Below are positions 8,648 through 17,191 of a stretch of 64,000 bases of DNA, piece after piece; the first letter of the stretch is position 1, and every line of letters begins with the position of its first letter. The translations under genes were made by a program, and so were the position numbers. Source of the stretch: Pseudomonas anatoliensis. GTDB taxonomy: Bacteria > Pseudomonadota > Gammaproteobacteria > Pseudomonadales > Pseudomonadaceae. The stretch is from the NCBI RefSeq assembly GCF_017976235.1, contig NZ_JACVHC010000001.1, positions 558,001-622,000 of the forward strand. The letters run 5' to 3'. The notes beneath the pieces are model-generated. The model had not been told where the DNA came from. It made no database searches and saw only the letters and a list, made by a program, of their open reading frames with translations.

Positions 8648-8705
8648 GGTTCGCGCGAGCAAGACGGGGCCTTCAGTTCATTTTTACAGGACTGAAAATG
8701 TTCGA

Positions 8706-9191
8706 TCAGGCCAGGACGGGCAGGGCGCCCATTTTGCCGTGGCAATACACCAGCGGACCGGCGCACTGCTCGGGCACGATCAGGTTCTTCACCGCACCGA
8801 CCATGATCGCGTGGTCGCCACCTTCGTATTCACGCCACAACTCGCACTCGATCACCGCTGTCGCGTTGGCCAGGATCGGATTGCCCAGCTCACTCAATGT
8901 CCACTCGATGCCCTGCGCCTTGTCCTTGCCTTTACGGGCGAAAGCGTAGGCCTCGCTTTGCTGGCCACCGGACAGAACATGGATCGCGAAGCGTTTGTTC
9001 TTGATCAGTACCGGATAGGAGTCGGAGCTGTAGTTGGGGCAGAACAGCACCAGGGCCGGATCGATCGACAGCGAGCTGAAGGCGCTGGCGGTCAGCCCGA
9101 CAATCTGGCCGTCATCGTCCAGGGTGGTGATGACGGTTACGCCGGACGGGAACGAGCCCATGACTTGTTTGTAGATGGCGGCATCGATCAT
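8706..9191 (-). CDS. flavin reductase family protein, likely partner of the LLM monooxygenase (TgnA-like)
   Basis: A 161-residue flavin reductase-like (FMN-binding split barrel) protein. SFPSGVTVITT and GLTASAFSSLSIDPALVLFC are the family's flavin-binding signatures, and GGDHAIMVGAV is the conserved C-terminal element. It should supply reduced flavin to the LLM oxygenase encoded downstream. An operator-like site lies 52 bases upstream (9243). A paralogue of the same length, about three-quarters identical by eye, is at 28138. GAGGA precedes the ATG. Confidence 0.87.
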   Translation of the reverse strand: MIDAAIYKQVMGSFPSGVTVITTLDDDGQIVGLTASAFSSLSIDPALVLFCPNYSSDSYPVLIKNKRFAIHVLSGGQQSEAYAFARKGKDKAQGIEWTLSELGNPILANATAVIECELWREYEGGDHAIMVGAVKNLIVPEQCAGPLVYCHGKMGALPVLA

Positions 9192-9242
9192 TGGACAGTC
9201 CTCGGGTGTTGTGACGCGATTATTATGTGTTTATTGGTCTGA

Positions 9243-9258
9243 TGGTATACCAGTATTT
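9243..9258 (-). promoter_or_regulatory. GntR-type operator, site 1
   Basis: TGGTATACCAGTATTT, with a perfect ten-base palindrome TGGTATACCA at its head, lies upstream of the flavin reductase/LLM operon. It matches four other sites in the window (9416, 24360, 25764, 31611). FCD-type GntR regulators recognise TGGT/ACCA palindromes, and one is encoded at 26798. Confidence 0.65.
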
Positions 9259-9415
9259 GTTCTTTGCAAGGGCTTTCAAGCTGAATCGATAAACGTCGCG
9301 CTTTCGTCGGAAACTCAACGTTTATTGGGCTTTCCAGTGACCTGAAGACCGCGGAATCAGCGAGGATGGCGTATCAGATCGCTTCGTAAACTACGGATCA
9401 GTCTTGTGGAATATT

Positions 9416-9433
9416 TGGAATACCATAATATGG
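9416..9433 (+). promoter_or_regulatory. GntR-type operator, site 2
   Basis: TGGAATACCATAATATGG lies 83 bases before the start of the NCS1 permease and shares the ATACCATAATA core of the other sites. The 324-base gap 9192-9515 holds this site and site 1 and otherwise nothing I recognise. Confidence 0.65.
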
Positions 9434-9515
9434 TCTGCATCTGAGGGGCGGCCACGAAGCTCCCCCGGTTTGGCTTCATACAACGATAAGAACAGACAAA
9501 CTCGAGTCCATAGAT

Positions 9516-10955
9516 ATGACCCAGATGTCCCGGCAAGATCCGTTGATCGAGAACCACACGGTCGACTACGTCCCACTCGCGGAACGCCACGGGAAGGCCC
9601 GCGACCTTTTCACCCTTTGGTTCAGCACCAACATTGCGCCACTGCCCATCGTCACCGGCGCCATGGTGGTTCAGGTGTTCCACCTCGATTTGCTTTGGGG
9701 GCTGCTGGCGATTGCGCTTGGGCACATGATCGGCGGCGTGGTGATTGCTTTGGCGTCAGCGCAGGGCCCACGCATGGGCATTCCGCAGATGGTCCAGAGC
9801 CGTGGGCAGTTCGGCCGTTATGGTGCGCTGTTGATCGTGTTCTTTGCGGCGATCATCTACATCGGTTTCTTCATTTCCAACATCGTACTGGCGGGTAAAT
9901 CAATCGTCGGCATTGCACCATCGGTGCCGGCGCCGCTGAGCATTCTGATCGGTGCGTTGGCGGCTACGGCGATTGGCGTCATTGGTTACAACTTCATTCA
10001 TACGCTGAACCGCATTGGCACCTGGGTGATGGGCGGGGCGCTGCTGGCCGGTTTCATCTATATCTTCGCTCATGACTTGCCGGCGGATTTCCTGACTCGC
10101 GGCAGTTTCAACCTGTCTGGCTGGTTGGCGACGGTGTCGCTGGGGATCATCTGGCAGATCAGTTTCTCGCCGTATGTTTCCGATTACTCGCGTTACCTGC
10201 CGGCGGATATCGGTATCGCCAAACCGTTCTGGGCCACTTATCTGGGCGCTACGCTGGGCACGATTCTGTCGTTCAGTTTCGGCGCGGTGGCGGTGCTGGC
10301 GACGCCGGAAGGCACCGAAGCAATGGCAGCGGTCAAGCAGTCCACCGGTTGGCTCGGGCCGATTCTGATGGTGCTGTTCCTGCTCAATATCATCAGTCAC
10401 AACGCCCTCAATCTGTACGGCGCGGTGCTGTCGATCATCACCTCGATCCAGACCTTCGCCAGCCAATGGACGCCGAGCATCAAAGTGCGCGTAGTGCTGT
10501 CGAGCGTGATCCTTGCCGGTTGCTGCGTGGTGGCGCTTGGCGCGTCGGCGGATTTCATTGCAGAGTTCATCGGCCTGATTCTGGCGCTGTTGCTGGTGCT
10601 GGTGCCGTGGGCGTCGATCAACCTGATCGACTTCTACCTGATCAAGCGCGGTTGCTACGACATCACCTCGATTTTCCGCGCTGATGGCGGCATTTACGGG
10701 CGCTTCAACCTGCACGCGATCGTCGCTTACTTCATCGGCATCGTCGTGCAGCTGCCGTTCGCCAACACCTCGTTGTACGTCGGGCCTTACGCCAATCTGG
10801 TCGACGGTGCGGACTTGTCGTGGCTGGTTGGCCTGGTGGTCACCGTGCCGTTGTATTACTGCCTGGCCACACGCGGCCAGACCCAGCAGAGCAGGGCGGC
10901 GCAACTGGGCTGTGGCGAGGGGATTTATCCCCGCTCGGCTGCGAAGCAGTCGTAA
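9516..10955 (+). CDS. NCS1-family nucleobase/heterocycle:cation symporter
   Basis: A 479-residue NCS1 permease (CodB/Mhp1/PucI superfamily) with about twelve hydrophobic segments. Family features are the N-terminal FTLWFSTNIAPLPIVTGA, the GPRMGIPQMVQSRGQFG stretch and SPYVSDYSRYLP. NCS1 carriers import cytosine, hydantoins, allantoin, nicotinate-like or thiamine-like ring compounds with H+ or Na+, which fits uptake of the heterocycle degraded by this cluster. Site 2 of the GntR regulon lies upstream. The last fourteen or so codons lie within a REP element, so the C-terminal tail (GCGEGIYPRSAAKQS) is REP-encoded. Confidence 0.87.
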   Translation: MTQMSRQDPLIENHTVDYVPLAERHGKARDLFTLWFSTNIAPLPIVTGAMVVQVFHLDLLWGLLAIALGHMIGGVVIALASAQGPRMGIPQMVQSRGQFGRYGALLIVFFAAIIYIGFFISNIVLAGKSIVGIAPSVPAPLSILIGALAATAIGVIGYNFIHTLNRIGTWVMGGALLAGFIYIFAHDLPADFLTRGSFNLSGWLATVSLGIIWQISFSPYVSDYSRYLPADIGIAKPFWATYLGATLGTILSFSFGAVAVLATPEGTEAMAAVKQSTGWLGPILMVLFLLNIISHNALNLYGAVLSIITSIQTFASQWTPSIKVRVVLSSVILAGCCVVALGASADFIAEFIGLILALLLVLVPWASINLIDFYLIKRGCYDITSIFRADGGIYGRFNLHAIVAYFIGIVVQLPFANTSLYVGPYANLVDGADLSWLVGLVVTVPLYYCLATRGQTQQSRAAQLGCGEGIYPRSAAKQS

Positions 10956-11030
10956 AATTGGCGAACGCGGCGCCCTTTTAGATGAGGGGGGCCGCTTCGC
11001 AGCCCAACGGGGATAAATCCCCTCGCCACA
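10911..11030. repeat. REP pair (TGTGGCGAGGGGATTTATCC family)
   Basis: TGTGGCGAGGGGATTTATCC on one side and its complement GGATAAATCCCCTCGCCACA on the other, with the inner CGGCTGCGAAGC / GCTTCGCAGCCC arms. The left arm overlaps the 3' end of the NCS1 gene including its stop. The rest of the 337-base gap to 11292 holds only the presumed promoter of the next gene. Other copies lie at 15966 and 24467. Confidence 0.85.
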
Positions 11031-11292
11031 ATGACTCCTGGCTTCTACTGTTTGCGACTGAACAGTATTACAGCGGTGCTATACATCCTCCCTCCGCATC
11101 CCGGTGGTCATTCAAATTGGCCACATCGATCCCCTTTTGGCCCGTCGCCCACTGTGATCCATCTACGCGGTCAGCAAGAATCAAAACCACAACGAAATGC
11201 CAGACCTTTTTACCCTTGGCTATCTTTAAAGCCACTGCCGTGTACAGAACATAAAAACCATCGAACTCACGTCGCATTTTGGGAAAACAACC

Positions 11293-12393
11293 ATGGTCAC
11301 GATGAAACGTATTCTGGGTGCCACCGTGTGTGGACTGACGCTGTTGGCCAGCGCGGTCCAGGCCGAGCAGCGCGAACTGCGGGTGTATAACTGGGCGGAT
11401 TACATCCTGCCGGCGGTGCCCAAGGATTTCGCTGCGCAAAGCGGCATCAAAGTGACCTGGGACACCTTCGACACCAACGAATCCCTGGAAGCCAAACTCC
11501 TGACCGGTAACTCCGGTTACGATCTGGTGGTGCCGTCGAACCAGTTCCTCGAGACCCAGATCAAGGCCGGTGTGTTTCAGAAACTCGACAAGTCGAAGTT
11601 GCCCAATTGGAAGCACCAGGACCCGGAGCTGTTGAAGCTGCTGGGCAAGAACGATCCCGGCAACCAGTACGGCGTGCCCTACATGGTCGGTACGGTGCTG
11701 ATCGGTTTTAACCCGGCCAAGGTCAAGGCTGCCCTTGGCGAGAACGCGCCCGTGGACAGCTGGGATCTGGTGTTCAAGCCCGAGAACATGGAAAAGCTGA
11801 AATCCTGCGGTGTGGCGATGCTTGATTCGCCGACGGAAATTCTGCCGCTGGCCCTGCATTATCTGGGCCTCGACCCGAACAGCCAAAACCCCGCCGACTA
11901 CGAAAAAGCCAAGGAGCTGATGCTCAAGGTTCGTCCGTACGTGACCTACTTCAACTCGGCCAAATACATGACGGACATCGCCAACGGCGACATCTGCGTG
12001 GCCATCGGTTACTCCGGCAGTTTCTATCAGTTCGGCAACCGCGCGAAAGAGGCGGGCAATGGCGTGGTGGTCGACTGGCGTTTGCCGAAGGAAGGCGCGC
12101 CGATCTGGTTCGATACGTTCGCGATTCCCAAGAGCGCGAAGAACGTCGCCGAGGCCCATGAGTTTCTCAACACCTTGCTTGATCCGAAGGTCATCGCGCC
12201 GATCAGTGACTTCCTCGGTTACCCGAATGCGAACAAGGATTCCATGGCGTTGATCAACAAGGAAATCACTGGCAACCCGAACCTGACGCCGACCCCCGAG
12301 GCGTTGAAAACCCTCTACGTCGTGCAGCCACTGCCGCAAAAGGTTGAGCGTGTACGCACCCGGGTCTGGACCAGCATCAAGTCCGGCAATTAA
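11293..12393 (+). CDS. polyamine-type ABC transporter periplasmic binding protein (PotF/SpuD-like)
   Basis: A 366-residue periplasmic protein with a signal peptide (MKRILGATVCGLTLLASAVQA, cut after QA). The mature start ELRVYNWADYILP and the DTFDTNESLEAKLLTG region are hallmarks of the PotF/SpuD/SpuE group, where the Trp and Asp of YNWADY line the polyamine site. It stands apart from the ABC permease operon at 20.3-24.3 kb, which has its own binding protein, so it may feed another transporter or add a second specificity. An internal ATG at 11302 is an alternative start. No operator of the GntR type is visible upstream. Confidence 0.87.
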   Translation: MVTMKRILGATVCGLTLLASAVQAEQRELRVYNWADYILPAVPKDFAAQSGIKVTWDTFDTNESLEAKLLTGNSGYDLVVPSNQFLETQIKAGVFQKLDKSKLPNWKHQDPELLKLLGKNDPGNQYGVPYMVGTVLIGFNPAKVKAALGENAPVDSWDLVFKPENMEKLKSCGVAMLDSPTEILPLALHYLGLDPNSQNPADYEKAKELMLKVRPYVTYFNSAKYMTDIANGDICVAIGYSGSFYQFGNRAKEAGNGVVVDWRLPKEGAPIWFDTFAIPKSAKNVAEAHEFLNTLLDPKVIAPISDFLGYPNANKDSMALINKEITGNPNLTPTPEALKTLYVVQPLPQKVERVRTRVWTSIKSGN

Positions 12394-12404
12394 CCCACCC
12401 TCCC

Positions 12405-12494
12405 TGTAGGAGTGAGCCTGCTCGCGATAGCGTTATGTCATTCAACATCGACTTTGAATGGTCTGGCGCCATCGCGAGCAGGCTCACTCCTACA
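12405..12494. repeat. REP pair (TGTAGGAGTGAGCCTGCTCGCG family)
   Basis: TGTAGGAGTGAGCCTGCTCG and its inverted copy flank a 45-base spacer between the binding-protein gene and the convergent terC gene. Confidence 0.88.
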
Positions 12495-12509
12495 GGTTTT
12501 TGTGTGGTG

Positions 12510-13484
12510 TCATTGAATGCTGCGTTTTGGGTCTCGGGTCGTGATCAGGCTCAGCAGCACCGACCCAAAAATCACCCCACCCACCACCGCCAACGACCAT
12601 TCCACCGGCATATGAAACCACGGCATCAACGTCATCTTGCCGCCGATGAACACCAGCACAATCGCCAAACCGTACTTGAGCAGGTGGAAGCGGTCAGCCA
12701 TGTCCGCCAGCAGGAAGTACAGCGCCCGCAGGCCCATGATCGCGAAGATATTCGAGGTGAAGACGATGAACGGGTCAGTGGTGACGGCGAAGATCGCCGG
12801 GATGCTGTCGACCGCGAACATCAAGTCGCTGGCCTCGATCAGCACCAGCACCAGAAACATCGGCGTGGCCCAGCGCACGCCGTTTTGCAGGACAAAAAAC
12901 CGTTCGCCATGAAAGCCGCTGGTGATGCGCAAATGCCCGCGCACCCAGCGCAACAAAGGGTTTTTCTCCAGATCCGGTTGCTGATCGGCAAACACCAGCA
13001 TCTTGATCCCGGTGATGATCAGAAACACGCCGAACACGTACAGCAGCCACTCGAACTGCGACACCAGCCACACTCCGGCAAAAATCATCACCGCGCGCAT
13101 CACGATCGCCCCGAGTACGCCGTACAGCAGCACACGACGCTGCAACTCCGGCGGCACGGCGAAGTAGCTGAAGATCATCACGAAGATGAACATGTTGTCG
13201 ATCGACAGCGACTGCTCGATCAGATAACCGGTGAGGAATTCCAGGGTTTTCTGCCGGGCGATTTCGCCGCCGAATTCACCGTGCAGATACCACCAGAGCA
13301 GGCCTGCGAAACTCAACGCCAGCAAACACCAAGCGATCACCCAAGCCAAGGCTTCGCGCACTGAAACCCGATGCGCCTTGCGCCCGCCGAACACAAAAAG
13401 ATCCAGTGCCAACATCGCAAGTACGAAGACGATGAAGGCGCCCCACATCCACGGTTCGCCGATATTGATGTTCGTTTCTGGCAT
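12510..13484 (-). CDS. TerC-family integral membrane protein (Alx-like)
   Basis: A 324-residue TerC/Alx-type protein with about nine hydrophobic segments. The conserved acidic motifs are present: SLSIDNMFIFVMIF and EASDLMFAVDSIPAIFAVT. Proteins of this group are linked to manganese export and metal homeostasis, or tellurite resistance. I use the ATG at 13484, with GGGAG upstream (MPETNINIG); fifteen more codons are open but unsupported. It appears to be a single gene; no yybP-type leader is visible in the short region upstream. Confidence 0.87.
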   Translation of the reverse strand: MPETNINIGEPWMWGAFIVFVLAMLALDLFVFGGRKAHRVSVREALAWVIAWCLLALSFAGLLWWYLHGEFGGEIARQKTLEFLTGYLIEQSLSIDNMFIFVMIFSYFAVPPELQRRVLLYGVLGAIVMRAVMIFAGVWLVSQFEWLLYVFGVFLIITGIKMLVFADQQPDLEKNPLLRWVRGHLRITSGFHGERFFVLQNGVRWATPMFLVLVLIEASDLMFAVDSIPAIFAVTTDPFIVFTSNIFAIMGLRALYFLLADMADRFHLLKYGLAIVLVFIGGKMTLMPWFHMPVEWSLAVVGGVIFGSVLLSLITTRDPKRSIQ

Positions 13485-13620
13485 GTCACGCTCCCTGTTT
13501 CTGGCTGTATTAGGGTCAGACGAGGCCATGCTAGCGACGTGTTTGGGCGAAAGAAAAATCGTTTATTTCTGGGTTAGAGTTCGTTATTAACGAAGTGTCG
13601 GCCCCGTGGCTGATCGCGGA

Positions 13621-14409
13621 TCAACGAAAAAACTCCCCCGGCGTTTCCCCAAACTGCTGACGAAACGCTGCAATAAACGCCGACGTCGAGTCGTAGCCGC
13701 AGGCCAGTGCGACGTCGGTGACGCGTTCGCCTTTTTCCAGTGGTGTCAGCGCTCCGAGCAGGCGCAAGCGTTGGCGCCAGGCGCGGAAGGTCAGGCCGGT
13801 ATCGCGCAGGAACAGGCGCGTGAGGGTCTTTTCGGTGACGCCGAATTTTTCGCTCCAATGGCTCAGGGTGGTTTGCTGTTCGGGATGCTGCTCCAGGCTC
13901 TGGTAGATCTGTTGCAAGCGCGCGTCCTGGGGCAGCGGCAGCATCAGGTCGATCTGTGGCGCTTCGGCCAGTTGATCGAGGATCACCTGGGCCAGCCGTC
14001 CGTGTGGGCCGGACTGATCGTATTCCACGGGAACCAGGCTGAAGGCGCGGATCAGTTCGCGCAGCAAATCGCTGACACCGAGTACATGACAATGCTCGAC
14101 AGCCCAACCGGCAACGCTGCAATCGATGTACAGGCTGCGCATTTCAGTGTGTGGCGAGCTGAATACCCGATGCGGCACACCGGCCGGAATCCATACAGCG
14201 CGCTCAGGCGGAGCAACGAAGCGTCCGGCACTGGTCTGGACCTCGAGCACCCCTTGAATCGCATAGGATAATTGCACCCACGGATGGCTGTGGCGTCGGG
14301 TCAGTGCGCGATTGGGCAGGGATTCAGTGCGTCCGTACAGCGGGCGCGGCAGGCTGGGTAGCCCGGGAATGCTGCGTCGTATGCTTTTTTCATGTCCTTT
14401 AGACGGCAT
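13621..14409 (-). CDS. AraC-family transcriptional regulator
   Basis: A 262-residue AraC/XylS-type protein: N-terminal cupin-like sensing domain (HSHPWVQLSYAIQGVLEVQTSAGRFVAPPERAVWIPAGVPHRV) and C-terminal double helix-turn-helix (about residues 155-260, with VTDVALACGYDSTSAFIAAFRQQFGETPGEFFR). I use the ATG at 14409; the longer frame to 14490 needs a GTG start only four bases from the divergent gene. It most likely regulates the divergent SBF symporter. Confidence 0.87.
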   Translation of the reverse strand: MPSKGHEKSIRRSIPGLPSLPRPLYGRTESLPNRALTRRHSHPWVQLSYAIQGVLEVQTSAGRFVAPPERAVWIPAGVPHRVFSSPHTEMRSLYIDCSVAGWAVEHCHVLGVSDLLRELIRAFSLVPVEYDQSGPHGRLAQVILDQLAEAPQIDLMLPLPQDARLQQIYQSLEQHPEQQTTLSHWSEKFGVTEKTLTRLFLRDTGLTFRAWRQRLRLLGALTPLEKGERVTDVALACGYDSTSAFIAAFRQQFGETPGEFFR

Positions 14410-14493
14410 CTGCAGGCTCTTCGGCGTTAGTCGGTAATTCCCGCTCACGTTAGAGTCGTCGGCACGCACTGGCAACCCCCGGATGAACACACC

Positions 14494-15492
14494 ATGACGC
14501 GCCCAAGATTCCTGCCCGATAACTTCACCCTGACGCTGATCGGCGTCGTGCTACTGGCGAGTTTTCTGCCCGCCAGCGGTCAGGTCGCGGTCGGTTTCGG
14601 CTGGCTGACCAACATCGCCATCGCGCTGCTGTTTTTCCTCCACGGCGCCAAACTCTCGCGGGAATCGATCATCGCCGGCGCCGGTCACTGGCGCCTGCAT
14701 TTGCTGGTGTTCGGCCTGACCTTCGTGCTGTTCCCGCTGCTGGGGCTGGCGCTGAAACCGCTGCTGTCGCCGCTGATCGGCGACACGTTGTACATGGGCA
14801 TGCTTTACCTGTGCGCGTTACCCGCAACAGTGCAGTCGGCGATTGCCTTCACCTCGCTGGCGCGGGGCAACATTCCGGCGGCGATTTGCAGTGCGGCGGC
14901 GTCGAGCCTGTTCGGGATTTTCCTCACGCCGTTGCTGGTGACGCTGCTGCTCGACGTCCAAGGTGAAGGTGGTTCGACCCTCGATGCGATCCTGAAAATC
15001 AGCATGCAGTTACTGCTGCCTTTCATCGTGGGTCAGATTGCCCGCCGCTGGATCGGCGCGTGGGTAGGGCGCAACAAGAACTGGCTGAAGTTTGTCGATC
15101 AGGGTTCGATTCTGCTGGTGGTTTACGGCGCGTTCAGCGAGGCAGTCAACGAAGGCATCTGGCAGCAGATCCCGCTGATCGAATTGCTCGGGCTGGTGGT
15201 GGTCTGCTGCATTTTGCTGGCACTGGTGCTAGTGGCGGCGACGTTGCTGGGCAAGGCCTTCGGTTTCAGTCAGGAAGACCGCATCACCATTCTGTTTTGC
15301 GGTTCGAAAAAGAGCTTGGCCACCGGCGTGCCGATGGCGCAGGTGTTGTTTGCCGGCAGCACCATTGGTGTGTTGATCCTGCCGCTGATGCTGTTCCATC
15401 AGATTCAATTGATGGTTTGCGCGGTGTTGGCACAGCGCTATGCGAAGCGACCGGAATCGGTGCCGGAGTTGATGGCGCAAGTCGATCCATAA
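14494..15492 (+). CDS. bile acid:sodium symporter (SBF-like) family transporter
   Basis: A 332-residue membrane protein with about ten hydrophobic segments, of the SBF-like/YfeH branch. Typical pieces are FFLHGAKLSRESI, LCALPATVQSAIAFTSLARGNIPAAICSAAASSLFGI and the late ILFCGSKKSLATGVPMAQVLF, where the unwound crossing helix contributes sodium-binding residues. The substrate is unknown. Divergent from an AraC regulator, with an 84-base intergenic region. Confidence 0.87.
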   Translation: MTRPRFLPDNFTLTLIGVVLLASFLPASGQVAVGFGWLTNIAIALLFFLHGAKLSRESIIAGAGHWRLHLLVFGLTFVLFPLLGLALKPLLSPLIGDTLYMGMLYLCALPATVQSAIAFTSLARGNIPAAICSAAASSLFGIFLTPLLVTLLLDVQGEGGSTLDAILKISMQLLLPFIVGQIARRWIGAWVGRNKNWLKFVDQGSILLVVYGAFSEAVNEGIWQQIPLIELLGLVVVCCILLALVLVAATLLGKAFGFSQEDRITILFCGSKKSLATGVPMAQVLFAGSTIGVLILPLMLFHQIQLMVCAVLAQRYAKRPESVPELMAQVDP

Positions 15493-15507
15493 CCCCACAC
15501 CGTCACC

Positions 15508-15585
15508 TGTAGGAGCTGCCGCAGGCTGCGATCTTTTGATGTTGTTTTTAAGATCAAAAGATCGCAGCCTTCGGCAGCTCCTACA
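15508..15585. repeat. REP pair (TGTAGGAGCTGCC family)
   Basis: Inverted TGTAGGAGCTGCCGCAGGC / GCCTTCGGCAGCTCCTACA arms immediately after the SBF gene. Confidence 0.88.
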
Positions 15586-15619
15586 TGGGGGATCAGCATT
15601 TTGTGAGGGGCGTTGCGAC

Positions 15620-15960
15620 TTAATAGGCGTTTCGCTTCCTTGCAAACGGCGACAAGAAGGAAATCAGTCTAAAAACACCGCAGCAGCGCTGCGACCGTTT
15701 GCTAGGCTCAATGATGTAGGTGAAGACGCAGACTGATGCGCAAACGGATAGCAAGGGGACGTGGGGCGCGTTCCGAAGGGTACACGGTTAGAAAGATCTC
15801 CGCGCTGAGATCCAGCCCTTATGCCGTGTGAAGCAGCCGAGGCACTACCTTTTCAATTTGGCCCGGTACTGTGAGAAGCCTGATAAACCTTGTAAGCCAG
15901 AGACCAGCACTGGCCGCCTACTCAAACACCAAAGCCCGCATTGTGCGGGCTTTGTTTTTT
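15620..15960 (+). ncRNA. candidate structured RNA of unknown class, ending in a strong terminator
   Basis: This 520-base gap between convergent genes has no credible reading frame but clear RNA-like structure. A GCAAACGG/CCGTTTGC/GCAAACGG set occupies 15642-15750. A nested stem ACACGG..GATCTC..GAGATC..CCGTGT lies around 15780-15830, and a GCCAG..CTGGC hairpin near 15896-15914. It ends in an ideal terminator (15931-15960). The gene downstream is on the opposite strand, so a cis-acting leader is unlikely. I do not recognise 6S, tmRNA, RNase P, SRP or Rsm-type RNA. The 5' end is a guess. Confidence 0.5.
15931..15960 (+). terminator. rho-independent terminator of the candidate RNA
   Basis: AAAGCCCGCA - TTG - TGCGGGCTTT is a perfect ten-base stem with a three-base loop, followed by a run of six T. 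No + strand protein gene ends just upstream. Confidence 0.85.
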
Positions 15961-15965
15961 ACCCC

Positions 15966-16008
15966 TGTGGCGAGGGGATTTATCCCCGTTGGGCTGCGAT
16001 GCAGCCCC
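15966..16008. repeat. single REP (TGTGGCGAGGGGATTTATCC family)
   Basis: One copy of the unit with its inner GGGCTGCGATGCAGCCC palindrome, next to the 3' end of the cystathionine gamma-lyase gene. Confidence 0.75.
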
Positions 16009-16018
16009 TTTCAAAGAA

Positions 16019-17191
16019 TCACATCTTAGCCAAAGCCTGCGCCAAATCCTCCCGCAGATCCTCAACATCCTCAACCCCCACCGACAGCCGGACCAACCCG
16101 TCACCAATCCCCAGTTTCGCGCGGGTTTCGGGTGGAATGGTGGCGTGCGTCATGATCGCCGGATGCTCGATCAGGCTCTCCACACCGCCCAGACTTTCCG
16201 CCAGGGCGAAGATTTTCACGTTCTCCAGAAAGCGCCGCGCGCCGGCCAGATCGCTGTTCAGGTCCACGGAAATCATCCCGCCGAAACCGCGCATTTGCCG
16301 TTTGGCCAGTTCATGCTGCGGGTGCGATTCAAGGCCGGGGTAGTAGACGCGTTTGACCTGCGGTTGCTGTTCCAGCCACTGCGCCAGATCCTGCGCGTTG
16401 CTGCAATGACGCTCCATGCGCAGCGCCAGGGTTTTCACGCCACGCAAGGTAAGAAACGCATCGAACGGCCCGGATATCGCACCGACCGCGTTTTGCAAAA
16501 AGCCCAGGCGCTCGGCCAGATCGGCGTTCTGCCCGACCACGGCTATCCCGCCGATCACGTCGGAGTGACCGTTCAGATACTTGGTGGTCGAGTGCAGCAC
16601 GATGTCGAAACCCAACTCCAGCGGGCGCTGGATGTACGGGCTGGCAAAAGTGTTGTCAGCCACGCTGATGATCCCGCGTGCGCGGCAGATGCGCGCGATG
16701 GCGGCCAGATCCGACAGGCTCAGCAGCGGATTGGTCGGTGTCTCGACCATGACCATGCGCGTGTCGTCCTGTAACGACGCTTCGAATGCCGACAGGTCAG
16801 TCAGGTCGACGTAGCTGAAGCGGTGCCCGGCGCTGCGTTGGCGCACCTTGTCGAACAAGCGAAAGGTGCCGCCGTACAAGTCGTTTCCGGAAATCACGTG
16901 CGAGCCGGCATCGATCAACTCAAGAACGGTGGAAATCGTCGCCAGCCCGGAGGCAAACGCAAAGGCCCGGGTGCCACCTTCCAGATCCGCCACGCAGCGC
17001 TCAAGGGCAAATCGCGTCGGGTTATGCGAGCGCCCGTAGTCGAAACCCTTGTGCACGCCGGGGCTGTCTTGCAGGTACGTGGAGTTGGCGTAAATGGGCG
17101 GCATCAACGCGCCGGTGGTCGGGTCGGGCTCTTGCCCGGCATGGATTACCCGGGTCGCGAAACCTTGGGCATTGTTGTCCTGCTGACTCAT
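16019..17191 (-). CDS. PLP-dependent cystathionine gamma-lyase / gamma-synthase family enzyme
   Basis: A 390-residue Cys/Met-metabolism PLP enzyme. The PLP lysine is in LHSTTKYLNGHSDVIGG (about residue 205), the phosphate-binding turn in FASGLATIST, and the cofactor aspartate in SVADNTFASPYIQRP. Its gene overlaps the cystathionine beta-synthase gene by four bases (ATGA at 17188-17191). The pair therefore encodes reverse transsulfuration: homocysteine plus serine to cystathionine, then to cysteine. The lyase role is inferred from this coupling; sequence alone does not exclude gamma-synthase activity. Confidence 0.9.
   Translation of the reverse strand: MSQQDNNAQGFATRVIHAGQEPDPTTGALMPPIYANSTYLQDSPGVHKGFDYGRSHNPTRFALERCVADLEGGTRAFAFASGLATISTVLELIDAGSHVISGNDLYGGTFRLFDKVRQRSAGHRFSYVDLTDLSAFEASLQDDTRMVMVETPTNPLLSLSDLAAIARICRARGIISVADNTFASPYIQRPLELGFDIVLHSTTKYLNGHSDVIGGIAVVGQNADLAERLGFLQNAVGAISGPFDAFLTLRGVKTLALRMERHCSNAQDLAQWLEQQPQVKRVYYPGLESHPQHELAKRQMRGFGGMISVDLNSDLAGARRFLENVKIFALAESLGGVESLIEHPAIMTHATIPPETRAKLGIGDGLVRLSVGVEDVEDLREDLAQALAKM

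Noticed and set aside
11068..12339. 423-codon open frame on the minus strand
   Set aside because: Antisense to the PotF-like binding-protein gene, which has a signal peptide and family motifs.
15780..15835. Thiamine riboswitch (CTGAGAT element) or cobalamin riboswitch (AAGCCAGAGACC element)
   Set aside because: Only short fragments match; the remaining conserved boxes are missing and no + strand gene follows.
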